DNA of 64,000 nt from NCBI RefSeq assembly GCF_001039275.2, contig NZ_CP030117.1, positions 5,249,501 to 5,313,500 of the forward strand. Reading direction: 5' to 3'. The translations under genes and the position numbers were made by a program. Positions 52,526 through 60,793 of the stretch are shown here, one piece after another. A model generated the notes under the pieces. It ran no database searches. It was not told the origin of the DNA and saw nothing but the letters and a program-made list of their open reading frames with translations. Source of the stretch: Brevibacillus brevis. Its GTDB lineage: Bacteria > Bacillota > Bacilli > Brevibacillales > Brevibacillaceae. The first letter of the stretch is position 1, and every line of letters begins with the position of its first letter.

Positions 52526-53440
52526 TTATCTTCTCAGCTTTTCATTTGTCGGTGACTTCAACGTCTGCAAGCACATGTAGCAGATGATCCCGAACAAAAT
52601 CGTGATAATCATCGAGTGAGTCAGCGTAGCGTACAGGTGAAGCTTGTAGATAATCACGAAGCCGCCGCTGAACACCTGCGCGATGCAAAGAATAAAGCTC
52701 AGGATACTTGCACCGTACAAATCACGCCGTTTTTCCTTGAAATGACGTATGCAGTAAATCATTGTCCCCAGCAACAAGAATCCCAACACCAACGCAGCGA
52801 TTCTGTGGGCAAAATGAATACCGGTCTGTCCGTACAAATCTGGGATGACCTGTCCCTGACACAGTGGCCAGTCACTGCATGCCATACTTGAACCCGTATG
52901 TCTGACATACGCTCCGAGATAAACAACAGCGTACGTATAAGTAGCGACGAACCACATCCAGTTGCGGAAGCCTTTTGAGACGGTCGTTTTCACCAAGCTT
53001 TGCGTTTTTTCCCGCTGATAAACGAATACACTCAACAAGAATACGCCCGAATAAGCAAGCAAGGAGAATCCGAAGTGCAGAGCCAAAACAGATGAGGACT
53101 GTGGCCAAATAACGGCAGAAGCACCGAGAATGGATTCCACTACGATGAAAAACAAACCAAAAATAGCGAGATTGCGAACTTCTTGGTTGCCTTTGTAATA
53201 GCGCCAGCAAAGTACAGAGAAAATCACGACAACAATACCGGCAACACCTGTAATCAGGCGATGAGAATATTCAATAATGGATGCCAATGTGTATTCTGGA
53301 ACCCATTTACCGTTGCACAGCGGCCAGTCATTTCCACAGCCGAGTGCTGAATCTGTCTTGGTAACAAGCGAACCGGCTACCATTACGATAAACATGATCA
53401 AGGTAGCAAGAAAAGCTAACGGCTTCAGCCATTTTTCCAT
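52526..53440 (-). CDS. ctaA: Heme A synthase
   Basis: A 304-residue, eight-helix membrane enzyme converting heme O to heme A. E57 and H60 (IIEYSHRL), H123-region LALHFGFSL, GIHFAHRIAAL and the last-helix THSMI provide the heme-ligating histidines of the two repeats. The Cys35/Cys42 pair (LGCGNDWPLCNG) is the regulatory disulfide of the Bacillus type, mirrored by ACSDWPLCQG in the second half. It lies 122 bp downstream of ctaB in the same direction. Confidence 0.95.
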   Translation of the reverse strand: MEKWLKPLAFLATLIMFIVMVAGSLVTKTDSALGCGNDWPLCNGKWVPEYTLASIIEYSHRLITGVAGIVVVIFSVLCWRYYKGNQEVRNLAIFGLFFIVVESILGASAVIWPQSSSVLALHFGFSLLAYSGVFLLSVFVYQREKTQSLVKTTVSKGFRNWMWFVATYTYAVVYLGAYVRHTGSSMACSDWPLCQGQVIPDLYGQTGIHFAHRIAALVLGFLLLGTMIYCIRHFKEKRRDLYGASILSFILCIAQVFSGGFVIIYKLHLYATLTHSMIITILFGIICYMCLQTLKSPTNEKLRR

Positions 53441-53508
53441 AGTAATTCACCCTGTTTCTTGTGAGGATCAAACAACACCTCGTTCTATGTCCTCTTTTAC
53501 GATAATGA

Positions 53509-53535
53509 AACATCCCCTGCTAAGCAAGGGATGTT
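53509..53535 (-). terminator. Hairpin between ctaB and ctaA
   Basis: AACATCCC (53509-53516) pairs exactly with GGGATGTT (53528-53535). Only TTTC follows on the minus strand. It could reduce read-through from ctaB into ctaA or protect the upstream message. Confidence 0.45.
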
Positions 53536-53562
53536 CCGTGAACATTTAGTGAGTGTTTCGTG

Positions 53563-54498
53563 TCAATAATAGTTGACCATGGTACTAATGACGATCGCTG
53601 CACAAAACACGGTTAAATAAAGGATGGAAAAACCGAACAGTTTGCGTGCCCACGTGAGATCATCCTTGGTTTTGAACCCTTGGAAAAGCAGAACCATGTA
53701 CACAATCCCCATCACGCCCATGATGAGCAAATACACATAGCCTAGGCTAGCATGGACAAACAGCAGCAAAGAAGCCGGGAACAACACCGAACCCCACAGC
53801 ATCATTTGTCGCTTGGTCTCGGCAAAGCCTTTTACTACCGGTAGCATCGGCAGATTTCCTGCACGGTATTCTTCTGTTTTCAGCATGGCCAACGCCAAAA
53901 AATGGGGAGGCTGCCACAAGAACAAAACCAGGAACAACAGCCAAGCAGTCATGTCCATGGTGCCTGTTACCGCTACCCACCCAATTACCGGAGGAGCTGC
54001 ACCTGAAATACCGCCTATCACCGTATTGAGAGTGGTCACTCGTTTCAGCGGCGTGTAAATCAGCACATAAAAAATGTGACCGATCAATCCCCAAACCGCC
54101 GCCAAGGGATTCGCATAGACAGCCAACACAGTAACTCCTGCCAACAGCAGGCCAATCCCTAAGAGGATCGCGTTACGTGCAGAAATTCTTCCGGTCGCTA
54201 CCGCACGATTTTGCGTCCGCTTCATTTTTTTGTCCAGATCACGGTCGTAGAAATTGTTTAAAGCCGCACCCGACATAATGACCAAAGCGGTTCCTAGCAT
54301 GGTGAATAGAGCCAGTTTCCAGTTCGGATAACCGTAGGACGCTAACCATAAAGCAGCAAAAGTGGTCATCAAGTTTGACAGGGTAATGCCAGGCTTCGTC
54401 AGTTGTACGTAATCCCGAAAGGTAGCTGGCCCTACCGGCTGTGTCTGCAAAGAAGCATCGGCATCAAGCGATTCCTGCACGGTCATTTGCTGGTCCAC
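53563..54498 (-). CDS. ctaB: Protoheme IX farnesyltransferase (heme O synthase)
   Basis: A 311-residue UbiA-family prenyltransferase. The first aspartate-rich motif N81-x3-D85-x3-D89 lies in NNFYDRDLDKKMKRT. RVTTLNTVIGGISGAAPPVIGW covers the conserved second loop, with about nine helices overall. The start is GTG with AGGAGG eight bases upstream. It makes heme O, the substrate of CtaA encoded next. Confidence 0.95.
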   Translation of the reverse strand: MDQQMTVQESLDADASLQTQPVGPATFRDYVQLTKPGITLSNLMTTFAALWLASYGYPNWKLALFTMLGTALVIMSGAALNNFYDRDLDKKMKRTQNRAVATGRISARNAILLGIGLLLAGVTVLAVYANPLAAVWGLIGHIFYVLIYTPLKRVTTLNTVIGGISGAAPPVIGWVAVTGTMDMTAWLLFLVLFLWQPPHFLALAMLKTEEYRAGNLPMLPVVKGFAETKRQMMLWGSVLFPASLLLFVHASLGYVYLLIMGVMGIVYMVLLFQGFKTKDDLTWARKLFGFSILYLTVFCAAIVISTMVNYY

Positions 54499-54594
54499 GT
54501 TTTGTACCTCCTGTTTCCTTCTATCTGAACATCCGAATCATGACTGGATAAACTAACTACATTGTATCCAATGCCCCAAAAACTACGAAAACGA

Positions 54595-55053
54595 TTACTT
54601 ACCAAAAATTACATCCAGCACGCCAGATGTTTCGCCACCTGGATAAATCCAGTACAGCAGCAGATAAACCGCAGCTCCCGTAATCGAGGTGACAAACCAC
54701 ACAATGGAAGTCCAAGGACCGATCTTACGATGAGAAGCATAGTTTTTCGTGTAAGCGTATCTGAGTGTAATCAGCCCCATCACACCACCGACTGTTGCCA
54801 GGATGATGTGGAAGAACAAGAATGTCTGATAGATTGGTTTGATGCTGTCTGGCCCGCCAAAATGCGTGTTTCCGATAAACGCCGTTCTGGAAACATACGT
54901 GATAAAGAAGATCGTGGCACAGATCGCAGCCCACTTCATAATCTTCATATGCTTTTCTACTTGCTTTTTCGCAATGGCGTACCAGCCAATCGCAACGAGA
55001 ATTCCGCTAATGACAATAAAAGCCGTACTTACCGTAGGCAATATGAGCCCCAT
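54595..55053 (-). CDS. ctaM: DUF420 membrane protein (CtaM/YozB family)
   Basis: A 152-residue protein with four helices (STAFIVISGILVAIGWYAI, WAAICATIFFITYVSRTAF, FLFFHIILATVGGVMGLITLRY, IVWFVTSITGAAVYLLLYWIY). Conserved histidines occur in QTFLFFHIILA and in the HFGG loop. DUF420 proteins are needed for heme A oxidase activity in staphylococci and Bacillus (CtaM/YozB). It sits between ctaG and ctaB in the same direction, which supports that role. Confidence 0.88.
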   Translation of the reverse strand: MGLILPTVSTAFIVISGILVAIGWYAIAKKQVEKHMKIMKWAAICATIFFITYVSRTAFIGNTHFGGPDSIKPIYQTFLFFHIILATVGGVMGLITLRYAYTKNYASHRKIGPWTSIVWFVTSITGAAVYLLLYWIYPGGETSGVLDVIFGK

Positions 55054-55096
55054 TTTTCCACCTCATTCAACAAGCGTTTCTGCTGTTCGCGCGTAT

Positions 55097-55969
55097 TTAA
55101 AAAGTCGGCTTTTCAGCACCGAAAGATTGATCCATCGGCATGTCGTCCTGCTTCTCTGCCTTGTACCAATGGTAGAAGACATAGGCCAGTACGCAGCCGT
55201 AAACAAGCTCCTGAACCAGCTTCATAATGATTCCGCCAAGACGCTGATCGTTAAAAGCGTCGAGGCTCTGGAATAGCTGTGGAGCAGCTATATACGTAGC
55301 GTACAGCGGTTCCGAGGCAAAAATAATCAGCGCACAGGCTGGTGTAATCAAGACACCGTTTGCAAAAACGTACGATAGTTTTTTCAATCCGGCCAGTTGT
55401 CGCTTGTTATCAGACAACGGACTCACAATTGGCCACCACATCGCAAATGCAGCAATCACGAGAATGACATGATAAAACGTCATCCACTCATGGTTGATCG
55501 CGACGGCATCAAAGATAAACGGAACATGGTAAAACGAAAACAGTGAGTTGAACAACAGCGCTGCCACTAACGGATGTGTCAAAGAGTTCAGGATGAACTT
55601 TAGCGCTTTCGGACGGAAAATCTTGGCCAAAAGCCATTCAGGCATTGCCAGAAGCATAAGCGGCGGCAGGGCAAAGTACAAGATCGATTGTTGGAGCATG
55701 TGCAAACTAAACATGTAATGATGGCCGTAATAACTGATAGGGCTTCCTTGTGCGGCGTAAAACAACACGATTGCCAACACAAAAAGCAATCTTTGCTTGC
55801 CAGTCGCCGGTGTAGCGTTTTCAAAACGTTTATGCATAGGACCTGTTACGAGAAAGTAGACAGTCGTCACGAGCAACGACAAAAGCATCACATCCGGACT
55901 CCATAAATCCGAGAAGGTTGCTGATCCGGCAGCCGGTGACATCTCGTGCATTTGATGTTCATTCCCCAT
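55097..55969 (-). CDS. ctaG: Cytochrome c oxidase assembly factor CtaG
   Basis: A 290-residue caa3_CtaG family protein with about seven helices and a short His/Met-rich N-terminus (MGNEHQMHEM) that could bind copper. Family segments are ISYYGHHYMFSLHMLQQSILYFALPPLML and DQRLGGIIMKLVQELVYGCVLAYVFYHW. It is required for caa3 oxidase activity in Bacillus. GGGAGG precedes the ATG. It heads the ctaG-DUF420-ctaB-ctaA run. The oxidase structural genes ctaCDEF are not in this window. Confidence 0.93.
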   Translation of the reverse strand: MGNEHQMHEMSPAAGSATFSDLWSPDVMLLSLLVTTVYFLVTGPMHKRFENATPATGKQRLLFVLAIVLFYAAQGSPISYYGHHYMFSLHMLQQSILYFALPPLMLLAMPEWLLAKIFRPKALKFILNSLTHPLVAALLFNSLFSFYHVPFIFDAVAINHEWMTFYHVILVIAAFAMWWPIVSPLSDNKRQLAGLKKLSYVFANGVLITPACALIIFASEPLYATYIAAPQLFQSLDAFNDQRLGGIIMKLVQELVYGCVLAYVFYHWYKAEKQDDMPMDQSFGAEKPTF

Positions 55970-56215
55970 GTTTATATCCTCCCTTCCAAATGTAAAATCT
56001 TGGACGATACCTCACTCGCTGGGCGTCGTCATATGTACGTTTTGTGTCAATATGAAATACCAATTTTTATCTATTAAATGTTGCCCTTGATCCAATCTCC
56101 ATTATACCGTTGATTCCCTTTTTCTTTGTAGACAAAAATGAACAAAGTGTTGAACAATACCATTCACAAAATAGACATATAAAAAGAAAAGACCCTTTTT
56201 GTTTGAGTCAACATA
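55970..56215. other. Gene-free AT-rich stretch upstream of ctaG
   Basis: No coding frame is credible. On the minus strand a perfect TATAAT (56106-56101) lies about 130 bases before ctaG but lacks a clear -35. A TTGACA-like hexamer occurs nearer to ctaG without a fitting -10. A regulated cta promoter is expected here, though its exact position is unclear. Confidence 0.3.
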
Positions 56216-56436
56216 GTGGAGGAGAAGAAAAAGCATAGTTCTCTTCGACTCTGACACGCCCGCACGGGGGATTCACTGTCCGTCTCCACTTCCAAAAGGG
56301 GACCGTCGAGCCAAAGCCACCCTACGGGCGGAAGTTTCTCAAGGAAGAAGTGTTCGACAAGCGTGATCCCCTTTTGGAAGTTCCGACTGGGTAGGCGTTG
56401 TCAAGGTCTACGAGCCCTGTGCTTTTTCTTCTCACC
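56216..56436 (+). repeat. Dispersed structured element, copy C (diverged)
   Basis: It sits in the gap between ctaG and the aldehyde dehydrogenase gene. Terminal arms 56222-56238 and 56417-56433 pair at 16 of 17 positions. The inner stem 56288-56302 / 56367-56381 is perfect over 15 bp. Read on the plus strand it shares with copies A and B (minus) the order: purine-rich arm, ACGCCC-GCA-GGGG, GATTCACTG-CCG (GAATTGACTG in A), inner stem, GAAGTTTC with AGGAAG (AGGAGG in A), returning stem, then CTGGGTAGG (CTGAGGTGG in A). The stem bases themselves differ from A and B. Confidence 0.68.
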
Positions 56437-56480
56437 AGCTTTATTGGTTCATCGCTACCTTTTAAAACCTTTCCTATATG

Positions 56481-56514
56481 AAAAAAAAGAGTCCAGATCT
56501 TGTCTGAACTCTTT
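56481..56514 (-). terminator. Terminator of the paa/aldehyde dehydrogenase operon
   Basis: On the minus strand AGAGTTCAGA and TCTGGACTCT pair with one mismatch, followed by eight T. It starts 14 bases after the dehydrogenase stop. Confidence 0.85.
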
Positions 56515-56527
56515 TTCCTTTCTAATA

Positions 56528-57970
56528 TTAAAGTCCAAAGGAAACGAACTTCGTCTCCAAATACTCATCCATTCCGTAGCGGCCACCCTCACGGCCGATT
56601 CCGCTTTCCTTGAAACCGCCAAACGGCGCTTGTGTCTGGGTAGGCGATCCGTCATTGATCCCAACGATTCCGTATTCGAGGAGCTCAGCCATGCGGAAGC
56701 AACGCTGATTATCTCGAGTGTACACATAAGCAGCCAAGCCATACCGCGTGTCGTTTGCCATCTGTACGACATCCGCTTCCTCTGTAAAACGCACGAGTGG
56801 AACGACAGGACCGAACGTTTCCTCAAAAGAGATTTTCATATCCGATGTAACACCAGCGAGCAAGGTCGGTTCGCAATAGAAGCCCTTCGCATAATCACCT
56901 TCAACCAGACGATTTCCGCCGTATACTACTTGCCCGCCTTTATCCTTGGCGTCCTCGATATGCTCGAGCACCTTGTTCAGGGCACGCTCGTTCACCAGTG
57001 GACCGATCTCTGTCTCTTTCTGGCGACCATCCCCTACCTTCGCACGCTTCAGACGCTCTACCAGCTTTTCTGTGAAAGCGTCTGCGACATCCTCGTGGAC
57101 GTACAGACGGTTCGTGCAAATGCACATTTGACCGGAGTTACGGAACTTGCTCTCAAACAGACCTTTTACGGCTGCATCCAGATCAGCATCCGGGAATACG
57201 ATGAACGGCGCGTGACCACCAAGCTCCATGCTGACGCGCTTCACTTGCTTTGCCGCGCCCTCCATCAGCAGCTTGCCGACACGAGTGGAGCCTGTAAATC
57301 CAATTTTGGAGAGCTTCGGATTGTCGATGAACTCCTTCCCAATCGATTCAGGATTTCCAATGACGAGGTTTACGACGCCTTTTGGAAAGCCAGCCTGCTC
57401 AATCAGCTCAAACATGCGAATTGCAGACAGCGGCGTGCTTTCTGCTGGCTTTAAAACCACCGTGCAACCGGCAGCCAACGCCGGAGCGATCTTACGTGCA
57501 ACCATGTTCACCGGGAAGTTCCACGGGGTAATCGCCCCTACCACCCCTACAGGCTGACGCAGCACCATGATGCGCTTGTTCGCAACCGAGGATGGGATCG
57601 TTTCTCCGTTGACTCTCTTGGCTTCTTCTGCGTACCAGACAAAGTTATCAGCGGCACCCAGCACTTCGCCTTTTGCCTCGCCCAAAGGCTTACCCATCTC
57701 AGCAGAAATGATGCCCGCCAGTTCGTCCCGATTGTTTTTCACCAGCTCAGACAAGTTGTACAAATATTTGGCGCGCTCGCGAGCGGTCAATCGAGACCAG
57801 CTTGCGAATGCCTGATGAGCAGCGTCGATGGCCTTGTTGGCATCGCGACCATCGCCGAAGGTTACTGTTCCAACTGTTTCCCCTGTAGCAGGATTCGTAA
57901 TCTGAATGGACTCACCGCTCTCGGCAGTTACCCATTCTCCATTAATAAACATTTGCTTGTACTCTCCCAT
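56528..57970 (-). CDS. Succinate-semialdehyde-type aldehyde dehydrogenase (GabD-like)
   Basis: A 480-residue NAD(P)-dependent ALDH. ITPWNFPVNMVARKIAPALAAG is the cofactor segment, GFTGSTRVGKLL the glycine motif and MELGGHAPFIVF carries the general-base Glu. RNSGQMCICTNRLYV carries the nucleophilic Cys with a second Cys two residues later, a pairing seen in redox-regulated SSDHs. GAGGAG supports the ATG at 57970. It starts only 24 bases after paaD. It may therefore oxidise the ring-opened semialdehyde of phenylacetate breakdown and not, or not only, succinate semialdehyde. Confidence 0.9.
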   Translation of the reverse strand: MGEYKQMFINGEWVTAESGESIQITNPATGETVGTVTFGDGRDANKAIDAAHQAFASWSRLTARERAKYLYNLSELVKNNRDELAGIISAEMGKPLGEAKGEVLGAADNFVWYAEEAKRVNGETIPSSVANKRIMVLRQPVGVVGAITPWNFPVNMVARKIAPALAAGCTVVLKPAESTPLSAIRMFELIEQAGFPKGVVNLVIGNPESIGKEFIDNPKLSKIGFTGSTRVGKLLMEGAAKQVKRVSMELGGHAPFIVFPDADLDAAVKGLFESKFRNSGQMCICTNRLYVHEDVADAFTEKLVERLKRAKVGDGRQKETEIGPLVNERALNKVLEHIEDAKDKGGQVVYGGNRLVEGDYAKGFYCEPTLLAGVTSDMKISFEETFGPVVPLVRFTEEADVVQMANDTRYGLAAYVYTRDNQRCFRMAELLEYGIVGINDGSPTQTQAPFGGFKESGIGREGGRYGMDEYLETKFVSFGL

Positions 57971-57994
57971 GACATTCGCTCCTCTCAATCTCTC

Positions 57995-58498
57995 TCAATA
58001 GATTGGTTTTAGGGCCTCAAACGGATTCTTGCAATGCCGGCAATACAAGATACTTCGACAAGCAGCAGGGCCAAACAGATTCTCAATTTGTGTATACGGA
58101 GAATCACAATAGGGACAGGCTACCTCCCATGTATCCCCCGGTTTGAAGTCAAGCGGTGGCGGCGCGATGCCAAAGCTTTTCAGCTTATCGCGAGCATCCA
58201 AGGCGATACGATCAGATGTCCAGGCTGGATCATAGACGAACGCTACCTGGACCTGATTAATTCCTTCTGCCTCCACCAGCTTTTCTGTGATGTTCTTCTT
58301 CATGATCTCGAGTGCCGGACAGCCGACAAAGGTAGGGAGCACCTCGACGTGTACGATGTCTGCCTCGATGCGCACTTTGTGAATCATCCCCATCTCCACC
58401 ATGCTGATCACCGGAATTTCGGGATCCGTTACTTGCTGCAGCAGTTCCCAGCATGTCGCTTCAAGCCCTTCATGCAGTTGCAGTTCTTCTTGCGCCAT
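57995..58498 (-). CDS. paaD: Phenylacetyl-CoA epoxidase accessory subunit PaaD
   Basis: 167 residues. The N-terminal DUF59/MIP18-like domain (WELLQQVTDPEIPVISMVEMGMI, TFVGCPALEIMKK) is followed by a zinc-ribbon tail (CPYCDSPYTQIENLFGPAACRSILYCRHC). It is thought to assist iron-sulfur or metal maturation of the PaaABCE complex. It lies fourth in paaABCD, 17 bases after paaC. Confidence 0.93.
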   Translation of the reverse strand: MAQEELQLHEGLEATCWELLQQVTDPEIPVISMVEMGMIHKVRIEADIVHVEVLPTFVGCPALEIMKKNITEKLVEAEGINQVQVAFVYDPAWTSDRIALDARDKLKSFGIAPPPLDFKPGDTWEVACPYCDSPYTQIENLFGPAACRSILYCRHCKNPFEALKPIY

Positions 58499-58515
58499 GA
58501 GAGAATCACTCCTTT

Positions 58516-59349
58516 TTACCAGCCTGCAGCCGGATCAATACGATACACTTCAGACAAGGTAGCCAAAGCTTGCACCAGATCAGCAGTATGTTCACCGTGA
58601 CGGCCGCGCTCTTGTGGCACTCCTGGCTCACCCGGCCAGTCGAGTCCTGCTTCTTCGAAAATGTCTTTGGTCAAAGTCAGCCATTTTTGTTTCAGTTGCT
58701 CTTCTTCTGCAATCAAGCCAAATTGAACGATATCGCTCTGGTTTGGTCCAAGATGAGGCAGCTCCCCGGCATCCTTCCAAACTTCTGCAATGGCTGCCTC
58801 CAGTCTCTGACGCGCATCAGCCGTACTGTTCGCCAATTGCTTCAACCAAACTTGCCAGTGCATCAGATGATAGCGATGCTCTGTCATCATTTTGCGGCTG
58901 ACCAGCGCAAGTGGTGCGTATGACGACTGCGTAAGAGCCTCCAAGCGAACCTGCTTGTATAAGCCGTACACATAGCTGCGAACAATCGCATAAGCCCAAT
59001 CGTAATGAGGATGATCGTTGTAATCGCCGTCGCCGTTTTTACGCTCTACCAAGATCGCATTGGAAAACACCTTCGCCTCGCGGAGCTGTGCGAGATCGTC
59101 TGCTTTGCCTACTCCTAGTTGCTCAAGCATTTCATAGAACATCACGGCATGGCCCATCATGTCCTGAGACATCGATGAAAACGCCACATCTTCTTCAATA
59201 TGCGGAGCAAGCCCCAGCCATTCCGATCCACGATAAGCCAATATAAAATCGTCATCAGCAAGCTGGAACAACAGGTCGGTCAAGGCTTTTGCAAATGACG
59301 GGTTTTGGTTTGCTGCTTCTACTGTTTCTACATGTAAACGGTCGCCCAT
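58516..59349 (-). CDS. paaC: Phenylacetyl-CoA epoxidase subunit PaaC
   Basis: A 277-residue structural partner of PaaA with a ferritin-like fold lacking the diiron site. Segments include LLFQLADDDFILAYRGSEWLGLAPHIEEDVAFSSMSQDMMGHA and HPHYDWAYAIVRSYVYGLYK, with RYHLMHWQVWLKQL. AGGAGG nine bases upstream places the start at 59349. A long in-frame extension upstream overlaps paaB and is ignored. Confidence 0.94.
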   Translation of the reverse strand: MGDRLHVETVEAANQNPSFAKALTDLLFQLADDDFILAYRGSEWLGLAPHIEEDVAFSSMSQDMMGHAVMFYEMLEQLGVGKADDLAQLREAKVFSNAILVERKNGDGDYNDHPHYDWAYAIVRSYVYGLYKQVRLEALTQSSYAPLALVSRKMMTEHRYHLMHWQVWLKQLANSTADARQRLEAAIAEVWKDAGELPHLGPNQSDIVQFGLIAEEEQLKQKWLTLTKDIFEEAGLDWPGEPGVPQERGRHGEHTADLVQALATLSEVYRIDPAAGW

Positions 59350-59366
59350 GATTGTATCCCTCCTGC

Positions 59367-59699
59367 TTAACTGCCGTTGCCTGCATGCTTCTGTTTTTCT
59401 TCGTACTGCTCGCGATGGTGGCGCCATCTTGACTGCAAGTCGCCGTATCCTTTGGTCTCCCGATAGCTCTTGTTGTCGAGTCTTTCCAGGAAAGGACGCT
59501 CCTCTGGCGGAAGTCCAAAAATATCGTCGCGCTTGACTACCCACAAATTAAAACAAGGCTCACGGCGCAAGAAATTCTCCCTCGCCATGCTCAATGCGAC
59601 TTCTTTATTGGGTGCCAACAAACTGAACTGTTGGACGAACGGAGCATTTACGCTTTTTTGGCTGAATACTTCGTATATGAAAAAGTTTTCGTTGCTCAT
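59367..59699 (-). CDS. paaB: Phenylacetyl-CoA epoxidase subunit PaaB
   Basis: A 110-residue small subunit that bridges PaaAC dimers. FFIYEVFSQKSVNAPFVQQFSLLAPNKEVALSMARENFLRRE and LWVVKRDDIFGL are the family pattern. The second of two in-frame ATGs (59699) has the better distance to GTAGGTG. It is 11 bases after paaA. Confidence 0.94.
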   Translation of the reverse strand: MSNENFFIYEVFSQKSVNAPFVQQFSLLAPNKEVALSMARENFLRREPCFNLWVVKRDDIFGLPPEERPFLERLDNKSYRETKGYGDLQSRWRHHREQYEEKQKHAGNGS

Positions 59700-59709
59700 C
59701 CACATTCAC

Positions 59710-60678
59710 CTACCCTACTTGTCGGCCGTACGACATAATCGCATCGCGCACCCATTTGGTTTCCTCATAAGACATTACCCGAAGATTCAGACGGTGAGCG
59801 GAGCGTGGTCCGTTCCCCTTGACGATTTGCTTGAACTCTTCCCAATCAGGCTGTTGGTAGACCCATTTGTCTTCTGCCTCGTCGAAGTAAATCGTATCGT
59901 CTGGAACTGTGCAGCCGAGGTGGAAAATACGCGGCAAGTACTTTTTCAGGAATACTTGGCGCAATTCTTCATTGGTCTGTGTACGAATCTTGTAGCGCAT
60001 GTTGGCTTCCTGATTGCTCGTAATGTTGCCGTTTTCCGGCGGTCCGAAAAACATCAAGAGGGCAGGCCACCAACGATGGATGGCATCTTGCAGCATTTGG
60101 CGCTGTTCATCGGTGCCTTCTGCCAACTCTAAGACGATACTCTCCCCGTGCTGGGCGTGGAACTTTTCTTCCGCACAGATCCGATGCAGAGCGCGGGCAT
60201 AAGGTGCATACGATGTATCAAGCGACATCGATTGCGTAATAATAGCCGCTCCGTCAACCAGCCAGCCGATCACACCAGCATCAGCCCAGGTAGGTGCTTC
60301 CATGTGGAATACATTGTGAAATTTCAGTCTCTTTGAAAACAAATCATTCATGATATCCTCGCGCGTCTTGCCTAATGGCTCAAGCAAATCTTCTGCGACG
60401 CGAAGCAGCAATTGACCATGCCCCATCTCGTCCTGGACCTTGGCCATAATCGCCAGCTTTCTGCGTAGTGTCGGCGCCTTTGGTACCCATTCTTTTTCCG
60501 GCAGTGCACCCATGATCTCACTGATGCCATGCATCGAAATCAGCTTGATCAACTGGTTGCGATAGTCGTCTGGCATCCAATCGTCTGCCTCTATTTTTTC
60601 CCCGCGATCGATTCTCGCTAAAAACGCTTCCAACTTTTCGTTTTCAGTCAAATCAGCATGTTCGAGCCTCATTTGCAT
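59710..60678 (-). CDS. paaA: Phenylacetyl-CoA epoxidase catalytic subunit PaaA
   Basis: The 322-residue diiron oxygenase subunit that epoxidises the ring of phenylacetyl-CoA. Iron ligands lie in KVQDEMGHGQLLLRVAEDLL and CAEEKFHAQHGESIVLELAEG, with supporting motifs LKFHNVFHMEAPTWADAGVIGWLVDGAA. GGAGGG eight bases upstream supports the ATG. It is the first gene of paaABCD-ALDH. The reductase PaaE and ligase PaaK are not in the window. Confidence 0.95.
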   Translation of the reverse strand: MQMRLEHADLTENEKLEAFLARIDRGEKIEADDWMPDDYRNQLIKLISMHGISEIMGALPEKEWVPKAPTLRRKLAIMAKVQDEMGHGQLLLRVAEDLLEPLGKTREDIMNDLFSKRLKFHNVFHMEAPTWADAGVIGWLVDGAAIITQSMSLDTSYAPYARALHRICAEEKFHAQHGESIVLELAEGTDEQRQMLQDAIHRWWPALLMFFGPPENGNITSNQEANMRYKIRTQTNEELRQVFLKKYLPRIFHLGCTVPDDTIYFDEAEDKWVYQQPDWEEFKQIVKGNGPRSAHRLNLRVMSYEETKWVRDAIMSYGRQVG

Positions 60679-60718
60679 GGAGAACGCCCTCCTTTTATCA
60701 GATATGCATTATGATAAA

Positions 60719-60777
60719 ATTATAATACGTTTTTATAACGCAATAATAACATATCGTCATACGTTTTTGCAATACGC
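60719..60777 (-). promoter_or_regulatory. paaA promoter with two direct-repeat operator candidates
   Basis: On the minus strand TATAAT (60724-60719) lies 40 bases before the paaA ATG. A 17-19-base motif occurs twice in the same orientation: at 60725-60741, immediately upstream of the -10, and at 60759-60777. The plus-strand cores are ATACGTTTTT followed by ATAACGC or GCAATACGC. Spacing between copies is 34 bp, about three turns. No strong -35 is visible. A paa repressor or activator is the likely ligand of these repeats. Confidence 0.55.
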
Positions 60778-60793
60778 TTACATGGAGACTCTC

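Noticed and set aside
56040-56110. TTGACA and TATAAT hexamers upstream of ctaG as a single promoter
   Set aside because: The two hexamers are in the wrong order and spacing to form one sigma-A promoter on the minus strand.
56363-57454. A 363-residue plus-strand open frame antisense to the aldehyde dehydrogenase gene
   Set aside because: It mirrors a strongly conserved dehydrogenase on the other strand, has no ribosome site or recognisable domain, and starts inside the structured repeat. It is a codon-bias shadow.
59350-59544. N-terminal extension of PaaC by 65 residues
   Set aside because: It overlaps paaB in another frame, is Arg/Gln-rich without family similarity, and the ATG at 59349 has a strong AGGAGG site and the usual PaaC length.
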